From Bolinopsis microptera (lineage: Eukaryota; Ctenophora; Tentaculata; Lobata; Bolinopsidae), in assembly GCF_026151205.1 (NCBI RefSeq), contig NC_087075.1, positions 6,528,858-6,592,857 of the forward strand: 64,000 nucleotides of DNA. The letters are read 5' to 3'. The position numbers and the translations under genes are program-made. Under the pieces are notes generated by a model that did not search any database, was not told where the DNA came from, and was given only the letters and a program-made list of their open reading frames with translations. Position 1 is the stretch's first letter, and every line of letters begins with the position of its first letter. This document shows positions 1-15,983 of this stretch, in pieces.

Positions 1-568
1 GCCAAGTGCAGTGCATGTATTAGTTAACTTTTCAAAACAACATATTTTAGGGCTATGATTGGCAGAAGAACTATCAAATAATGAGTTGAAAGGGTTTTGA
101 GGACACCTCACAGTAGAAAAGAGGTCTCATATTCTAAGTGTGACAAAGTTTACGAAATGTTGCCTTAAAGCCGTTCGATCACTGCCCTTTAGGCCTACAT
201 TGTATCATAATTGTTAGATTGACCTAATCTACTATATTTTAGACCAAAAAATGCTAATTGGGCAGCTATGGTAAACAATGCCACAAAAATGTGACATTTT
301 TTACATAATAGTGCCTAAAAGCAATACATTTAATTTTTGAGCAGTGTATATGGGAGTATGGGTCACGTGGCTAATGTTCAGAACTTATGAACACGCTAGA
401 TTAATATATATTGAAATTAAACTACTATCGTCAAAAACGCTGTTTTAGAAATTTACCAATTTCCTCAAACTTCAATGAACGTGTCCTTATAAGTTTATAG
501 AGTTGTAGATACTTGGGTTAGATCTTGAGTTAGGGTCAAGTTAGGGTTTGAGTGGCGGATTAAGGTCC
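1..568. other. AT-rich non-coding stretch, nothing recognised
   Basis: No open frame, splice-site pair or repeat structure that I can support. It may belong to the GPCR gene that runs off the left edge on the minus strand. Confidence 0.5.
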
Positions 569-576
569 ATCCTATT

Positions 577-720
577 ACAAAAGAAAATCGCGATTATTTT
601 GGCCAAAAATTGCGATACCGCGATTTTTACCGCGATTGATACCGCAAGACATGTAAAATTTTTCGCAAAAAATGGGGAAAATCGCGATTCTGTACATGTC
701 GCGATTTCCTTTTGTCCCTG
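577..720. mobile_element. hAT-like MITE with 8-bp target duplication
   Basis: A 144-bp block rich in the motif ATCGCGATT is bounded by identical 8-bp direct repeats ATCCTATT at 569-576 and 721-728. The inner ends are loosely inverted (ACAAAAGAAAATCGCGA on the left; the right end read on the other strand contains ACAAAAGGAAATCGCGA, offset by about 5 bp). An 8-bp duplication is typical of hAT elements; the family assignment is inference from that length only. Confidence 0.65.
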
Positions 721-768
721 ATCCTATTTGACAGTTCTGGGAGAGCAAAAGCTGTGAAGGTGCGAGGT

Positions 769-824
769 TGCCTATTAATTGCCTATTAATTGCCTATTAA
801 TTGCCTATTAATTGCCTACTAATT
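769..824. repeat. 11-bp minisatellite, about 5 copies
   Basis: Unit TTGCCTATTAA repeated in tandem, the last copy slightly changed. Confidence 0.85.
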
Positions 825-1424
825 GATGTCTGATGATGATTGATCGAGCGTGAGCTCAGTGAAGTCACACACGCACAAGTCAGTGTTGCAATACCGCAAA
901 ATAATATCATATGCTGGGACAGGTGCAGTATTTATTATTCCTCTATTGTCTATTTTAGATTTCTCAGAAAATGAATTTCGCGGTATAGTTGATGCATTGG
1001 TAGAAGTTGATGCATTGCGGATCAAAACAGCAATTTAATATATATATTATATATCACCGAACGGGGGTGCATGTTTAGTGTTTATGTGATACGACAATGT
1101 TATAAATATGTGTTATTTGACATTTTTATAACCGAATTTTGTTTGACCAAGCAAAGCAGATATAATGCCGTGATATAAAAGTACAATATAAAATTATGCA
1201 GACCAACTGAAACAGGTCCGTGACCTTAACTTTTTGCGTATTATGATAAACGAGATTATTAACAAAAACAACTATTAAATTTAAATAATTAATGTTATGG
1301 GAAATGTAGTCTTGCTGTATCTTCAACAACAAAAACCATATCTTCATCAGTATTCAGCACTGAAGAGGGTCCAGCGCTGGTAACTGTAATTGCGGTTTTC
1401 TGGTTTAAAAAATACATATATAGA

Positions 1425-2035
1425 TATATCGGTACAAAGCAAACTATGCAATTGTCAAACTATAAGTTTCATGTTTGAAAAGCAATCTTCAGTGACATAA
1501 TTAACATAAAAATGGCAAACATAATACAACACAGTGCTCCTTTATCAAATTTTATAATTAACAATTAACAATTACTCAATACTACTAAACCTATATAAAT
1601 ACAAAACCTAATAACTAATAAATACTAACTAAATATGTCTAACTAAGAATTTCCTAGAGTGCCTACATTTAGAAATAATTTCTGATCTTTTATTAATAAT
1701 GCCTGGGGTTTTAAGTATGTATAGTTTCTCGTCTAAGCAGAGGCCACAATGCCCCGCTCCAGCCTTATATTTCTTCGATTTAGTAATAATCTTCCAGTCT
1801 ATGCTATATTCAATCATCTTCTCCTTGAGGTCCCATATCAATTTTGATAACTCGGTACTCAGTCTGTGCTTAGAATTCTTAAAACTTTGTCGATGATTGT
1901 ACCACCGTGTCACGGAGGAGCACTGTGTTGTATTATGTTTGCCATTTTTATGTTAATTATGTCACTGAAGATTGCTTTTCAAACATGAAACTTATAGTTT
2001 GACAATTGTATAGTTTGCTTTGTACCGATATTTCA
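1425..2035 (-). mobile_element. Penelope-like element remnant with inverted terminal copies
   Basis: Positions 1425-1539 and 1921-2035 are near-perfect reverse complements of each other (about 110 bp, both containing the motif TGTCACTGAAGATTGCTTTT) and flank a minus-strand GIY-YIG-type reading frame. Terminal repeats in direct or inverted orientation around a GIY-YIG coding region are characteristic of Penelope-like retroelements. A similar TGTCACTGAAGATG motif follows the larger Penelope-like ORF at 27000-27020, which supports the assignment. It lies 3' of GPCR exon 3, probably in an intron. Confidence 0.65.
1629..1913 (-). pseudogene. Retroelement C-terminal fragment with GIY-YIG-associated Cys-rich tail
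   Basis: Open frame of about 94 codons. Visible features are a TRWYNHRQSFK block, the STELSKLIWDLK helix, the motif GHCGLCLDEKLYIL and an NKRSEIISKCRH ending. This is the tail found after GIY-YIG endonuclease domains of animal Penelope-type retroelements. The catalytic N-terminal GIY-YIG segment and the whole reverse transcriptase are absent, so it is a 5'-truncated copy. The frame itself has no internal stop. The terminal inverted copies lie on both sides. Confidence 0.6.
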
Positions 2036-2134
2036 TGCTCCTAGCTACAGCTAGTAGAGCCCTTTTTCTATAAGAGAAGAAAACCAGTTGCATATATAGA
2101 TAAATATAAATTAGAGGAATCCGCTGAGACTAAC

Positions 2135-2224
2135 CTTGTAGTAGATGGGTTGGACCACTGCCAGGTATCTATCAATTGCTATCCCAGTTAGGGAGAGTAT
2201 GGAGACGTTTATCAGTACTGAAAT
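2135..2224 (-). CDS. GPCR exon 3 (TM3 with DRY motif)
   Basis: 30 codons between the acceptor CTTCAG|ATTTC and the donor TACAAG|GTTAGT. Contains AIDRYLAVVQPIYY, the DRY region and the start of intracellular loop 2. Confidence 0.9.
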
Positions 2225-3535
2225 CTGAAGGGATATTTATTGATATTTTAAAGACAACTATTTAGAAAATTATAGTTTGAAAAGATGAGGGATCATCAAT
2301 GGTTCTTGGTGGGCGAAGAGAACAGGGAAAATTTTACAATATCCTCTGCAGTCTGCAGTCTATCATAGATTGTAAGATCGTCGAATGTGAAAGATCAAAG
2401 ATGTGATGAAGCACCTTATCACTCTCTAATGTCAATGATCCTTTCAAAGTTTACAACTCACAATAGCACTTTAACACTGTTTAAATATTACATAATTATA
2501 TTGGCTATTAAAAATCCACAAAAAATTAAATATTATAATCTTAACATTTAACTTAATATTTAAGTGCAAAAAAAATTAATTTCTCACCCAAACACCATGG
2601 ATCTGGCACCCCGGGAGGGTTAACTTCCAAACTCTTTGAGAAGAAACTGATACCACCATGATGGGTAGTATTAGGAGTCCAATTAGCATGTCTGTCAATG
2701 CTAGGTTTCTAATAAACACGTTGGAAGGTACCTGGGGAGGAGAAGTTATTTAATCACAGTAGGAAAAAGAAAGGGAAAATGTAGAATGTAATTAAATGCG
2801 GTGGAATTGACCAATCACAAGCTGGCTATCACACCTATATCTTATATCTATTATCTACCGTAATTTTGTCCGACCACGAAGTACTTCCAAATTATCTCAA
2901 CTATTCTCAATTCTGCGTTACACCCACTCACCCAGTTAGTAACTAAGTAACGGTCCTGATTACTATACTAACTCCTATTAACTATGGTAACTAGTAACTA
3001 CGATAGTGACTCTGCCGTTTTCTGACAAATGTGCTTAAAGATAATTTGAAATTTTGAATTCTGTAACCCAAGTTTATTTTTGGGTCAAGAACTATCCCCG
3101 AAAACCATCAAAATCTGTAAGAACCAATCGCTGGCTCCAAAAAACCTCCTTTGGAAAAGCCTAAAATGCCATAATTTGTCAATAATGTGTCAGAAGTGCT
3201 TAAAATCCTTGAGTTTTTAAGTGGTCTTTAAGCACTTTTGTCAGAAAACGGCAGGACTAACCTTCCGATCTAAGCTATATTCCCGCCAATGCGTCTCTCA
3301 CTACATCTAGAAACTAGTTGGTAAATAGTAACTATAGTAGCTATGTTAGTAACCATAGTAACTAACTCTTAGTAACTGGATAATGACTAACCTTCCTGCC
3401 GATGCGTCTCTCGCTAGATCTTGAGACAAGGAGAACAGTGATGTTCCCCACAACCCCTACCACTGACAGTAACGTCACAATGCACACAATCAGCATCTCG
3501 AATTCGGGGATCAACTTCTCTGATATGACTGACAT
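2135..3535 (-). CDS. Rhodopsin-like (class A) G protein-coupled receptor, N-terminal three exons
   Basis: Three minus-strand exons, 3535-3392, 2731-2588 and 2224-2135, all join in phase 0 at GT..AG introns. Exon 1 starts at the ATG at 3535 (AGCAAG context) and carries TM1 with the GNxxxLL-like motif VVGNITVLLVSRSSERR. Exon 2 carries TM2 (NLALTDMLIGLLILPIMV, with the conserved L-x-x-x-D), the Trp of loop 1 and the Cys that opens TM3 (PGCQIHGVW). Exon 3 completes TM3 and gives IAIDRYLAVVQP, the DRY motif. The spacing from that Cys to the Asp of DRY is exactly 24 residues, the class A norm. The known role of the family is ligand-activated signalling through heterotrimeric G proteins at the plasma membrane. 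The ligand cannot be read from this part. TM4-TM7 exons were not found in 1-2134. An upstream ATG at 3616 is also in frame. Confidence 0.9.
2588..2731 (-). CDS. GPCR exon 2 (TM2 to start of TM3)
   Basis: 48 codons between the acceptor CCCAG|GTACC and the donor TTTGG|GTGAG. Contains the NLALTD motif of TM2 and the conserved extracellular Cys. Confidence 0.9.
3012..3254. mobile_element. MITE with 30-bp inverted ends in GPCR intron 1
   Basis: Left end CTGCCGTTTTCTGACAAA and right end TTTGTCAGAAAACGGCAG are inverted repeats, extending inward over a TGCTTAAAGA stretch. Direct GACT repeats at 3008-3011 and 3255-3258 look like a 4-bp target duplication. A related partial copy is at 12485-12572. Confidence 0.75.
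3392..3535 (-). CDS. GPCR exon 1 (TM1)
   Basis: Encodes the N-terminus and TM1; the donor is AAG|GTTAGT at 3392/3391. The frame ends phase 0 after Arg-Lys. Confidence 0.85.
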
Positions 3536-3616
3536 CTTGCTTAAGCTTTGGGGGTAATAGTGAAAAATGGGAATTGATAAATAGAATATATTGATAAAAT
3601 AGGTTTTAAAATACAT

Positions 3617-4274
3617 TCAGCTTTGACAGTTGGATACTGTACAGTGTACATGTAGGTAAGACAAGGATTTAAAATTATGAACTATGAAGTTAAAAGAGGT
3701 TCTATTACTAAGTCGTAAAACTAGCACACAAAATAAATGTTGAAAGCAGTCTTTATTAATATTAATTTAGTTAGTAGTTGCGTTAAGAGTTCAAGATGTA
3801 ATATCGAATAATCTAACGCTCACGAAACATTATTATTTAAAGTTATTTTATTCGATATAATTTCTTGAACCCCAAAGGCAGCTACAAACTATTAAGTAAT
3901 AGCGCAACTATTTTGACAGTTAATAAAAATTCAAGAGCAACAGTGATCACTCCGCAAAATCCCACCGTATATAATAAATGAGCGCGGCGCTGAACGCAAG
4001 TTGTAAATGATCATAAACACCAAGCAGCTACAAAATGAGCTAAATGACGCAGATGTCAGATTGGAGGGTTGACGTCACGAGCCACGTTTGTAAGTCTCAT
4101 ACGAACTTTGACTGAGCTATAGCTGCTTCTCTAGCGAACATAACGAACATGGAATTGGAAAATAAGTATCCGGAAATTAACACGAAGATTGGAAAAGCGT
4201 GCCCAGCGAGACTTTAAATATTAGTCCTAGCTGACACATACCCACTTATATATATTCACAGTCTAGTTGACCAG
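3617..4274. other. Non-coding stretch upstream of the GPCR exons
   Basis: AT-rich, with no coding exon I can support. It would contain the GPCR 5' UTR or promoter if exon 1 is the first exon; no clear core promoter motif is visible. Confidence 0.4.
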
Positions 4275-4901
4275 ATAGTCAGTTTAATAAGCGCCATGAG
4301 TTATGGCACAGAATTTTTCTCTCTCCGATTTCTCTCCAAATTTGGTACCAAAAGTTGTCTGAAAATGTGAATTAAGTAATTCCAATTCCATCGTGAAGCA
4401 CTTTTTTGCAATTTTTCTTGCTACACTTTGTATACCTCTCGTGCACTCCGGCCAGAGAGAGAGGCCGGCCGCCATTTGTGGCCGGCTTCGGGCGCGAAAA
4501 GGGGTTGCAACGTGTGTCAACATTTTTCTAGTTTTCGGCATGCACTGTAACTTGAAACTTCAAGTTATTTGGAAGTAATTTTCGTAATCAGCTTTTTCAG
4601 AACTCTTATCCCAGATATCTTATCTGACCGAGAAGATTACGATGCTGTAATATTTACTTAAAAATAAAATAATAATAATAAAAATATTTCAAAAATTGTA
4701 GGTACTTTAAGCCAGAAATTGGCAATTTTTCGTCCTTTTTACACACGTGCAACGTGCAAGAGGACATGCACAGCTCGACCCAATCGTGCTTCCCGGTGAA
4801 TTTGTAATATTCACACTTTGAGGCAAATTTTAGTACCAAATTTATCAAAATCGGAGACAAAACATTCTGTGGCAACTCATTGCGCTTATTCCACTGACTA
4901 T
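4275..4901. mobile_element. Diverged inverted-repeat element
   Basis: The ends read ATAGTCAGT..AATAAGCGC on the left and the reverse complement of the same on the right (GCGCTTATTCC..ACTGACTAT). Imperfect inverted similarity runs inward for roughly 200 bp (shared features include CTCCGATTT and AAATTTGGTAC). Short open frames on both strands are by-products of the palindrome. A GC-rich patch (GGCCGGCC) is at 4460-4485. I cannot fix the family or the target duplication. Confidence 0.55.
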
Positions 4902-5886
4902 AAAAACGCTCTCCTAAGATTTATTCAAGCACTTAAATGGTAACTTTAACGATGAAGTAGACATCAATAAAATGATCACGCGTTGTGGTACCTAGTTTGG
5001 TAGTTTGGTAGTTTATAGTTGAGCAGCGACTTAATCTGTAGGGTTATGTGTTAAGCCTGTTAAAATATATCGCGTACAAAGCAATTATTATAATTGGCGG
5101 CGTGGTGGAGTGAGGGGCTGTAAAATAAATATTATACCGTCAGTTTTAAAGTTACTACTGTCATAAGCCACACGTTTTATATCATACATATAATATATAT
5201 TTATAAATATAATTATATACATATTATGTATGATTATGAATGATGCGACAAGCAGAAATCAAGCTTAAGAGGTAGTTTTCTTCTCACAAATGGATTATAA
5301 TGGTTAATGGTTAACATTTTTTGCATAGACCATAGACAGGGTGTGGCAAGCAAAACCCTAAGTTGTGCAATACTGAAAATTTGAATTAATCAATACAATT
5401 CGACAGTATTAAGCAATATTTCTTAATGAGTAAATCACAACGAATATCTTACCTCTGTTGCATAAGACTGATCTAATATTTAAGAAACCGTTTCATAGTA
5501 AATTTTCTTTAATTACGATCAAGACCCATCAAACTTGTGACATGTTATTGGATTAGATCATATGTCAACAGTTATAAGCGACGTGATTCTTGTAAACGAT
5601 GTTTCACAGCAATCCTAGACAGTAGTGAGTAGACTTTATAAAGCACTAAAAGTACACTACTACTATGTCGGAACTAAGTCCGATCTACGCCAGATAACCC
5701 CCTCCATAATCATATATCCCTGCCCTGCATCAGGGTTCGCAGTTCCTCTTTAGAGTTTGTCCCAACTTCCTTCAGTAACATAGACAAGTAGCTTTGTCTT
5801 GGTCAAGTAAATTGTAAAAGTACAATATCTGCTGTATTACTAGTAGGGGGAAATATCAAGTTATACTAGTATGACACGACTACAAG
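4902..5886. other. AT-rich non-coding stretch
   Basis: No gene seen. An AT palindrome (ATCATACATATAA..ATTATGTATGAT) lies around 5180-5232. Confidence 0.45.
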
Positions 5887-6482
5887 TGTTATACACTCGT
5901 TTTAGCAGTTTTAGTACTAGACATTAAACTGTATTTTACCGTAGTATTTTAGGGCATTTATTAGTGTACGACATTTAGTACAGCAGGGTAGTGCAGAGAG
6001 TTCAGTTTAACAACTCTGTTTTGGCTATAGGAGGATAGTTAAAGATATTGTTAAGAGCAGAGAGTTTTAGGGAAACAGAAAGTTTATTTTAACATCTCTG
6101 TTTTGATTATCAGAGGGTGCATTTTAACACCTCTGTTTTGGTTACAAGGAGGATAGTTTGGGATTTGTTTAGGAATTGCTAAACGAGTGGGAGATTGTTT
6201 ATACTATCTAAGGATATTTAAGAGTGGGCCTGTTGGATGGCAGGACACTTTTTGGTTTGGATACAGCAGACGTTTACAGTTAATGTTTACTAGGCTATTC
6301 GAATTATTGACATGGTATTTGAGGAACTCTGAGATATTGTAATTACAATTCTTAACGGTTTATTCAAATTGAGGTATTTTCCCTTGTCACCTTGCAGAAC
6401 AAAATATAAAGGAAAAGAGCCTTTTATCAACTGGAGCCTGATTAATCAATTGGTTAATACCCTCGAAGTGAATTGAGCATAG

Positions 6483-6644
6483 ATGACTAGTGGCAGTGAC
6501 AAGGAAGAAAAGGCTGCAGCAGCGGCTGAAGCAAAAGAGGAGTTGGAGAAAATCAAAGCTGAACGAGAGAAAATCAAAGCTGAACGAGAGACAGGTGGGA
6601 CAGGAGAAGAAGGTAACCAGCATCACGAAGATGAAACCTTATAA
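6483..6644 (+). pseudogene. Likely gag N-terminal fragment of the LTR element
   Basis: ATG at 6483 followed by 53 residues, then TAA. It is rich in Ala, Glu and Lys with the tandem block EKIKAERE, a predicted coiled-coil start. It follows the 5' LTR at the place where gag begins. It is far shorter than a gag protein, because the middle of the element is missing. Confidence 0.45.
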
Positions 6645-7275
6645 AGGGGGAGAGCCACTCACCAAGGTTCCTGGAGCGGCTGTGGGATTTCCCAACGGTT
6701 GTTCTGGAGAAAGTGAAGGCAACATGAGTGAAGTGATCCTAGTCACTGAGAGTGATTCAGATGATTCAGATGATTATCACATCATCACAAGGAGTCGGAA
6801 GAAGAAGAGGGATCAAGTAGTTCCTTGTCCCTCATCTAAGATCACTAAAAGTGGAGGAGAAGCGTCAGCACCAGTGAATCTCACCAGTTCTGGAAATGAT
6901 GTACCACAGACTGAAGTTGGAAGCGGAGATCTGGCCATTGTGGTGGAAAAGGAGGAACGAGGATTGGATGACACGATAGTAAACTCATCACTCAACGATG
7001 TACCGCGTCAGGAAGAAGATCCACAATTAAATCTAAGTGCAGACACCACCGAATCTTTTCACGATGCACTAGATTCAAGTCAATCTCAAAACATTGACTC
7101 TAGTCCGGAAGTAGCGGCTGCATCTGCTGGACCAAGCAGAGAGGGAAATATGCACTTCGGAGAAATAGATAGTAGAGGACTTACTCTTGCTGAGATAGGT
7201 CGTGAGGAAGACGGCAGAAATCCGAGGAGAAAGTACGAACTCAGACCGAGAAGGAATAAACCGAAGTACGTTTAG
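6631..7275 (+). pseudogene. Likely pol C-terminal tail of the LTR element
   Basis: Open frame, taken here from the ATG at 6631, ending TAG at 7275. It is acidic and Ser-rich (VTESDSDDSDDYH, then Asp/Glu-rich linkers) and ends in a basic tail RRKYELRPRRNKPKYV. A low-complexity acidic linker followed by an Arg/Lys-rich end is common after the integrase domain of LTR retrotransposons. No protease, RT, RNase H or integrase core motif is present, so only the extreme end survives. The frame overlaps the gag scrap in another phase, consistent with an internal deletion joining the two. Confidence 0.45.
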
Positions 7276-8383
7276 TACAGGTGAGATTCCTGGAATAACT
7301 TTATTTAAGTAAGATAGCCTGAAAGGTTATTTACGTGGTATATATATATATATATTAATTATTGTGCACAATGGTATTTTGTGGTAATCTTGTTTTGCTC
7401 TTATGAGTTAACTACAATTAAAAACAATGGTATTTTGTTTAAATATTCACAACAATATCACGGTATCCGGAATTTGAACAGTATATCGTAAAGATAGACC
7501 TTGTTGTTGCCCTTTCCGTGTTAACAGTCATATTGTATTACTAGGATCCTGAGTGTTGATTCCTACCGTATTCGGGAGATTGATCACCTCTTTTTTACAT
7601 TCAGTTTGAATCATAACAACACTTTAATTACAGTAGTACTAATCTTGACATCATTAGAACATGGTTATTTTCAACTTGGTGATGACAATGATTTTGGGCA
7701 GCTTTGGTGCCAGTTTTAATAGCAAGAGAGACACATTTTTTTCTCTCAATTTTATGTGGGTTTTAAAAAAAACACTTTGTAGGTAGATTTGATATATATT
7801 AGAATTTGTAAAGTTATCCATTGCAATTGCAACGGGAGAACTTCCACAAAATTTTGTGGGGAGGATATGTTATACACTCGTTTTAGCAGTTTTATATTAG
7901 ATATATATATTTAGATATTGTAATTACAATATCTCAGAGTTCCTCAAATACCATGTCAATAATTCGAATAGCCTAGTAAACATTAACTGTAAACGTCTGC
8001 TGTATCCAAACCAAAAAGTGTCCTGCCATCCAACAGGCCCACTCTTAAATATCCTTAGATAGTATAAACAATCTCCCACTCGTTTAGCAATTCCTAAACA
8101 AATCCCAAACTATCCTCCTTGTAACCAAAACAGAGGTGTTAAAATGCACCCTCTGATAATCAAAACAGAGATGTTAAAATAAACTTTCTGTTTCCCTAAA
8201 ACTCTCTGCTCTTAACAATATCTTTAACTATCCTCCTATAGCCAAAACAGAGTTGTTAAACTGAACTCTCTGCACTACCCTGCTGTACTAAATGTCGTAC
8301 ACTAATAAATGCCCTAAAATACTACGGTAAAATACAGTTTAATGTCTAGTACTAAAACTGCTAAAACGAGTGTATAACACAAG

Positions 8384-12960
<4,577 letters not shown>

Positions 12961-13009
12961 GGGTGACAGCTCATGTCATTATTTCAGTATATGTCACTGA
13001 CATAACGAC

Positions 13010-13150
13010 ATGAGTCAGAGCGAGTCACAACTTCTCCTGTACGAGACGCTAGGCGGTTTGAAAACCAGCAGCTACTTTTCATTGTCCGATGATGGAGTGA
13101 AGCGACGTCAGAGTGACCGTCAAACAATAATAGATATGCTGTCAGGGATG
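13010..13150 (+). CDS. Candidate first coding exon, unknown protein
   Basis: ATG at 13010, 47 open codons and a donor ATG|GTAACC at 13151. The peptide starts MSQSESQLLLYETLGGLK and continues with SYFSLSDDGVKRRQSDRQ; it is polar, with no signal peptide or transmembrane segment. The exon ends in phase 0, which matches the only open phase of the exon at 17964. The donor sequence is itself the first unit of a (GTAACCACTG) minisatellite. A minus-strand open frame also overlaps here, so the coding strand is not certain. I do not recognise the family. Confidence 0.45.
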
Positions 13151-13196
13151 GTAACCACTGGTAACCACTGGTAACCACTGGTAACCACTGGTAACC
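13151..13196. repeat. 10-bp minisatellite GTAACCACTG, 4 copies
   Basis: Four perfect units plus a partial GTAACCTG. The repeat begins exactly at the candidate splice donor, so every unit repeats a G|GTAACC donor-like site. Confidence 0.9.
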
Positions 13197-15960
13197 TGCT
13201 ACCACCAGGTAAGGGTAGTCCGAGGATGCAGACAATGTGGCGGGAGATATATACAGGGAGATATGATAATAGGTTGAATAATAAATATGGAAAAGTATGG
13301 TAAACCGGGGGCCAGTAAGGCGAAAATTAGGGGTTTTGAATATTTTTCTGAGCTGGTAGAGGATGATATGTTTTTATAAAGCAGAAAGAAACAAAAGGAG
13401 AGTTTTTATAAGTAGCTGTTTTCGGTTGAAGGTAGTCCACCGAAAACGCTAACTTTGTAAATTGTAACGCTAGTACTACTACTAGTAAAGAAAACGGATG
13501 GTTAATACTTAATACGAGCAACTTAAAAAGTTACAACGAACAATAAATATAATCTGAAGATGGGTTATAAATTGACTAATTATACAGACATGTTGACTGG
13601 TAATTTATCCAATCGTAGAGCGATCTCGCAAAGCAACTAATAATCTGGTCGTAAACATGTTAAAGTGATTTCTGGAGTTTTGAATTCAATATTTTCTACA
13701 ATACTTGAGGATGCTTAACGGGTTAACCACAAGGAGAAAGTTATACAATTTGATAGTTTCGGCTCCTTTTTCATGGTCCTGCGGTCCTCATGGCTCCGTA
13801 TCAGGAAACGAGAAATCAAAAAAGTGAAAATGATCCAAGGAACCTCTGTTGCGCCACTACAGCGGGCAGGTGACAAATGATTGCATACAAGGAGGTTATA
13901 GAGTATCAGTATTTTGTATCGTTAACACACAAAATGAAGCATCGCTCGCAAAAATTACACTTTATACAGTTCGAGATACCGGAGAATAAGTTACTTCAGA
14001 CTAAAAACCAACTCATCAGATCTTACGATAAAGAACAAATGACTATGAGATTCTTAGGTTAATACATCAAGTTCAACATTAAATCCGTCATGTTCGTTCT
14101 TATAAATCACTTAGTCTTCGAGATTGCATCACTTCAAGGTGGTCTAGCTCTAGAAATGATACCGACTCAGTTAAACTCACTTGTACTAAAGACATAGTAT
14201 AATGTGTTGCTTTGATAATTCGTAGCTATAGCAGTTGTTCAGACTTACAGATACTGTTTAGCTGCCACTTGTGACTTGTGACTTATGACTTATGACTTGT
14301 GACTTGTGACTTATGACGCGGTTTCTGAGGTATACAGCCCGCCAAGTTGGTGAAGTGATGAAGTTATACTAGTCGGGTGACTGGGCGAATATTTTAAAAG
14401 TTTTATTCCGGAAAAATAATGATTGCAGGAAGTTTAAACTTGAAACACTGTGTTTGGATCAGTAAGTATTTGCAGTACTAAATAAGTACTTACGTACACA
14501 CAGACAAAGAACACACAGACAAAAAACACACAGACAAAGAACACACCGACAAAGGACAAGTATGGAACTCGGTCCAAGTAAAGATGTCGTTGAAGTGATC
14601 AGTAATATGCTATTATAGTATATATAGTATATATTATAGTATATACTATATTATATAATGACAAAACCAAAACATACTCTTTAATATACACTACAGTGCT
14701 TAAGAGTTATTTTGCACTATTGAGAAATCACTGTGAGCTATATTTTACAGTTAACCTGGCATCGAGTGAGACACTGATGAATTGACAATGATCCACGGTA
14801 CAAATTAAACAGCAGTTAATAAGCAGTCGAAGAAAGAAAACTACGTACTATCTTGAAGAAAGTACGTGATTGAATTAGCAGTAGGGACTCCTGCAATCAC
14901 GATATTATGCACGTTGGTAGCCGTGTTACTATAGTAGTCAGGCTCTATTAAGAGGAAATGTTGCAATTGATATTAGATACGTATCTGGCACATTTATAGC
15001 TGTGAGAGTTCTGATAAGAAAGCCGAGTAAATGAGCATTCTTGTAAGAACAACATTCCAACGACAGAAGAAGAACCCAAAAAGAGTTCAAACAACATCAA
15101 CCATAATTTGAGGCTGTTGCGGAGTCAAAATCATTCTCTCGCACTCAGCGGACAGAGTGTCAGGTCGTTAAATAGGTGAGAAATGGGAAGGATCAAACGA
15201 TCAGACAGATTATGAGACGATATCAGATATTTGGGTATATCGAACATTATAGTCTCGACGTTTAATCTTGAGGAATTGCAGGTCAGTACTGACAGTTTTT
15301 GACAATCTCTTAATCTCTCAAAGATTGGAGTTGTGTCATGCCACCACTAATGTAAAATCCCCTTTTTTGGAACTACCAAACGTATTATTGTCACTATTCG
15401 AGCTGAAACCTGCGACCATGCCCCTTTCATTAATCAAAATTCGATGAACCAGTAACTAAGCTGATTTCTGGGGACTAATATAGATTGGGGAGGAGAAATG
15501 GAGAAAATGTTGCGCCACTGCACTATCATGTTTTGTTTCTTACACTGACAGTAAACAAAAGCAACTGAAAGCGGGCACATTACAATAATCAATATCGACA
15601 AAGTTGTTCAGTTATTTCACTGCGACTATAGGTAATGTATATTATTTGATAATCACTTTAACATCAAACTCAAAGTGAATACGGACATACCCTGTCCAAA
15701 CCCAGGATGCACTACATGAAGAATTCGTTGTAACTTTGTTTGAAAAGTATTAATATACCTGCTACTGCGTAAATATTTCAAAGCCCTTCTCCATCAAACT
15801 GCTTACGTAATAGCGAAATTAGAACCCGTACGACAACACAGCTGAAACAACGCACAGTGTAAACTGTAATCCCTCCCGCGCACTACTGGACTCCTAGTCC
15901 TAGGTGTGAAATTATAATCATATCTGGGTAGCGGGGGGTATGTAGGATAACTTATAGTAT
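13197..15960. other. Non-coding stretch with short tandem repeats
   Basis: No exon I can firmly support. Simple repeats: GTGACTTATGACTT-type at 14268-14318, ACACACAGACAAAGA-type at 14494-14552 and an AT palindrome at 14610-14660. A 52-codon open stretch at 13832-13990 after a possible acceptor (GGGCAG at 13871) is ambiguous. Confidence 0.4.
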
Positions 15961-15983
15961 GTAGTATAACTTATGTTATGTAG

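Larger units (their letters stand above)
5887..8379 (+). mobile_element. Internally deleted LTR retrotransposon ending in an inverted LTR copy
   Basis: The element begins TGTTATACACTCG at 5887 and ends with its reverse complement at 8379, flanked by CAAG at 5883-5886 and 8380-8383 (4-bp target duplication). The 5' LTR runs from 5887 to somewhere before the ATG at 6483. A purine-rich tract (GTGGGGAGGATA, 7856-7867) directly precedes a second direct TGTTATACACTCG at 7868, the expected polypurine tract and 3' LTR start. That 3' LTR breaks after about 32 bp and is replaced by an inverted LTR copy (about 7914-8379) that is nearly identical to 5887-6350. Two coding scraps remain between the LTRs. 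The polypurine tract, the TG..CA ends and the basic pol-like tail suggest a Gypsy-like element, which is inference. Confidence 0.75.

Noticed and set aside
13832-13990. 52-codon plus frame ending YTVRDTGE then TAA
   Set aside because: Protein-like, but the acceptor is weak and it cannot be linked to the neighbouring exons with confidence.
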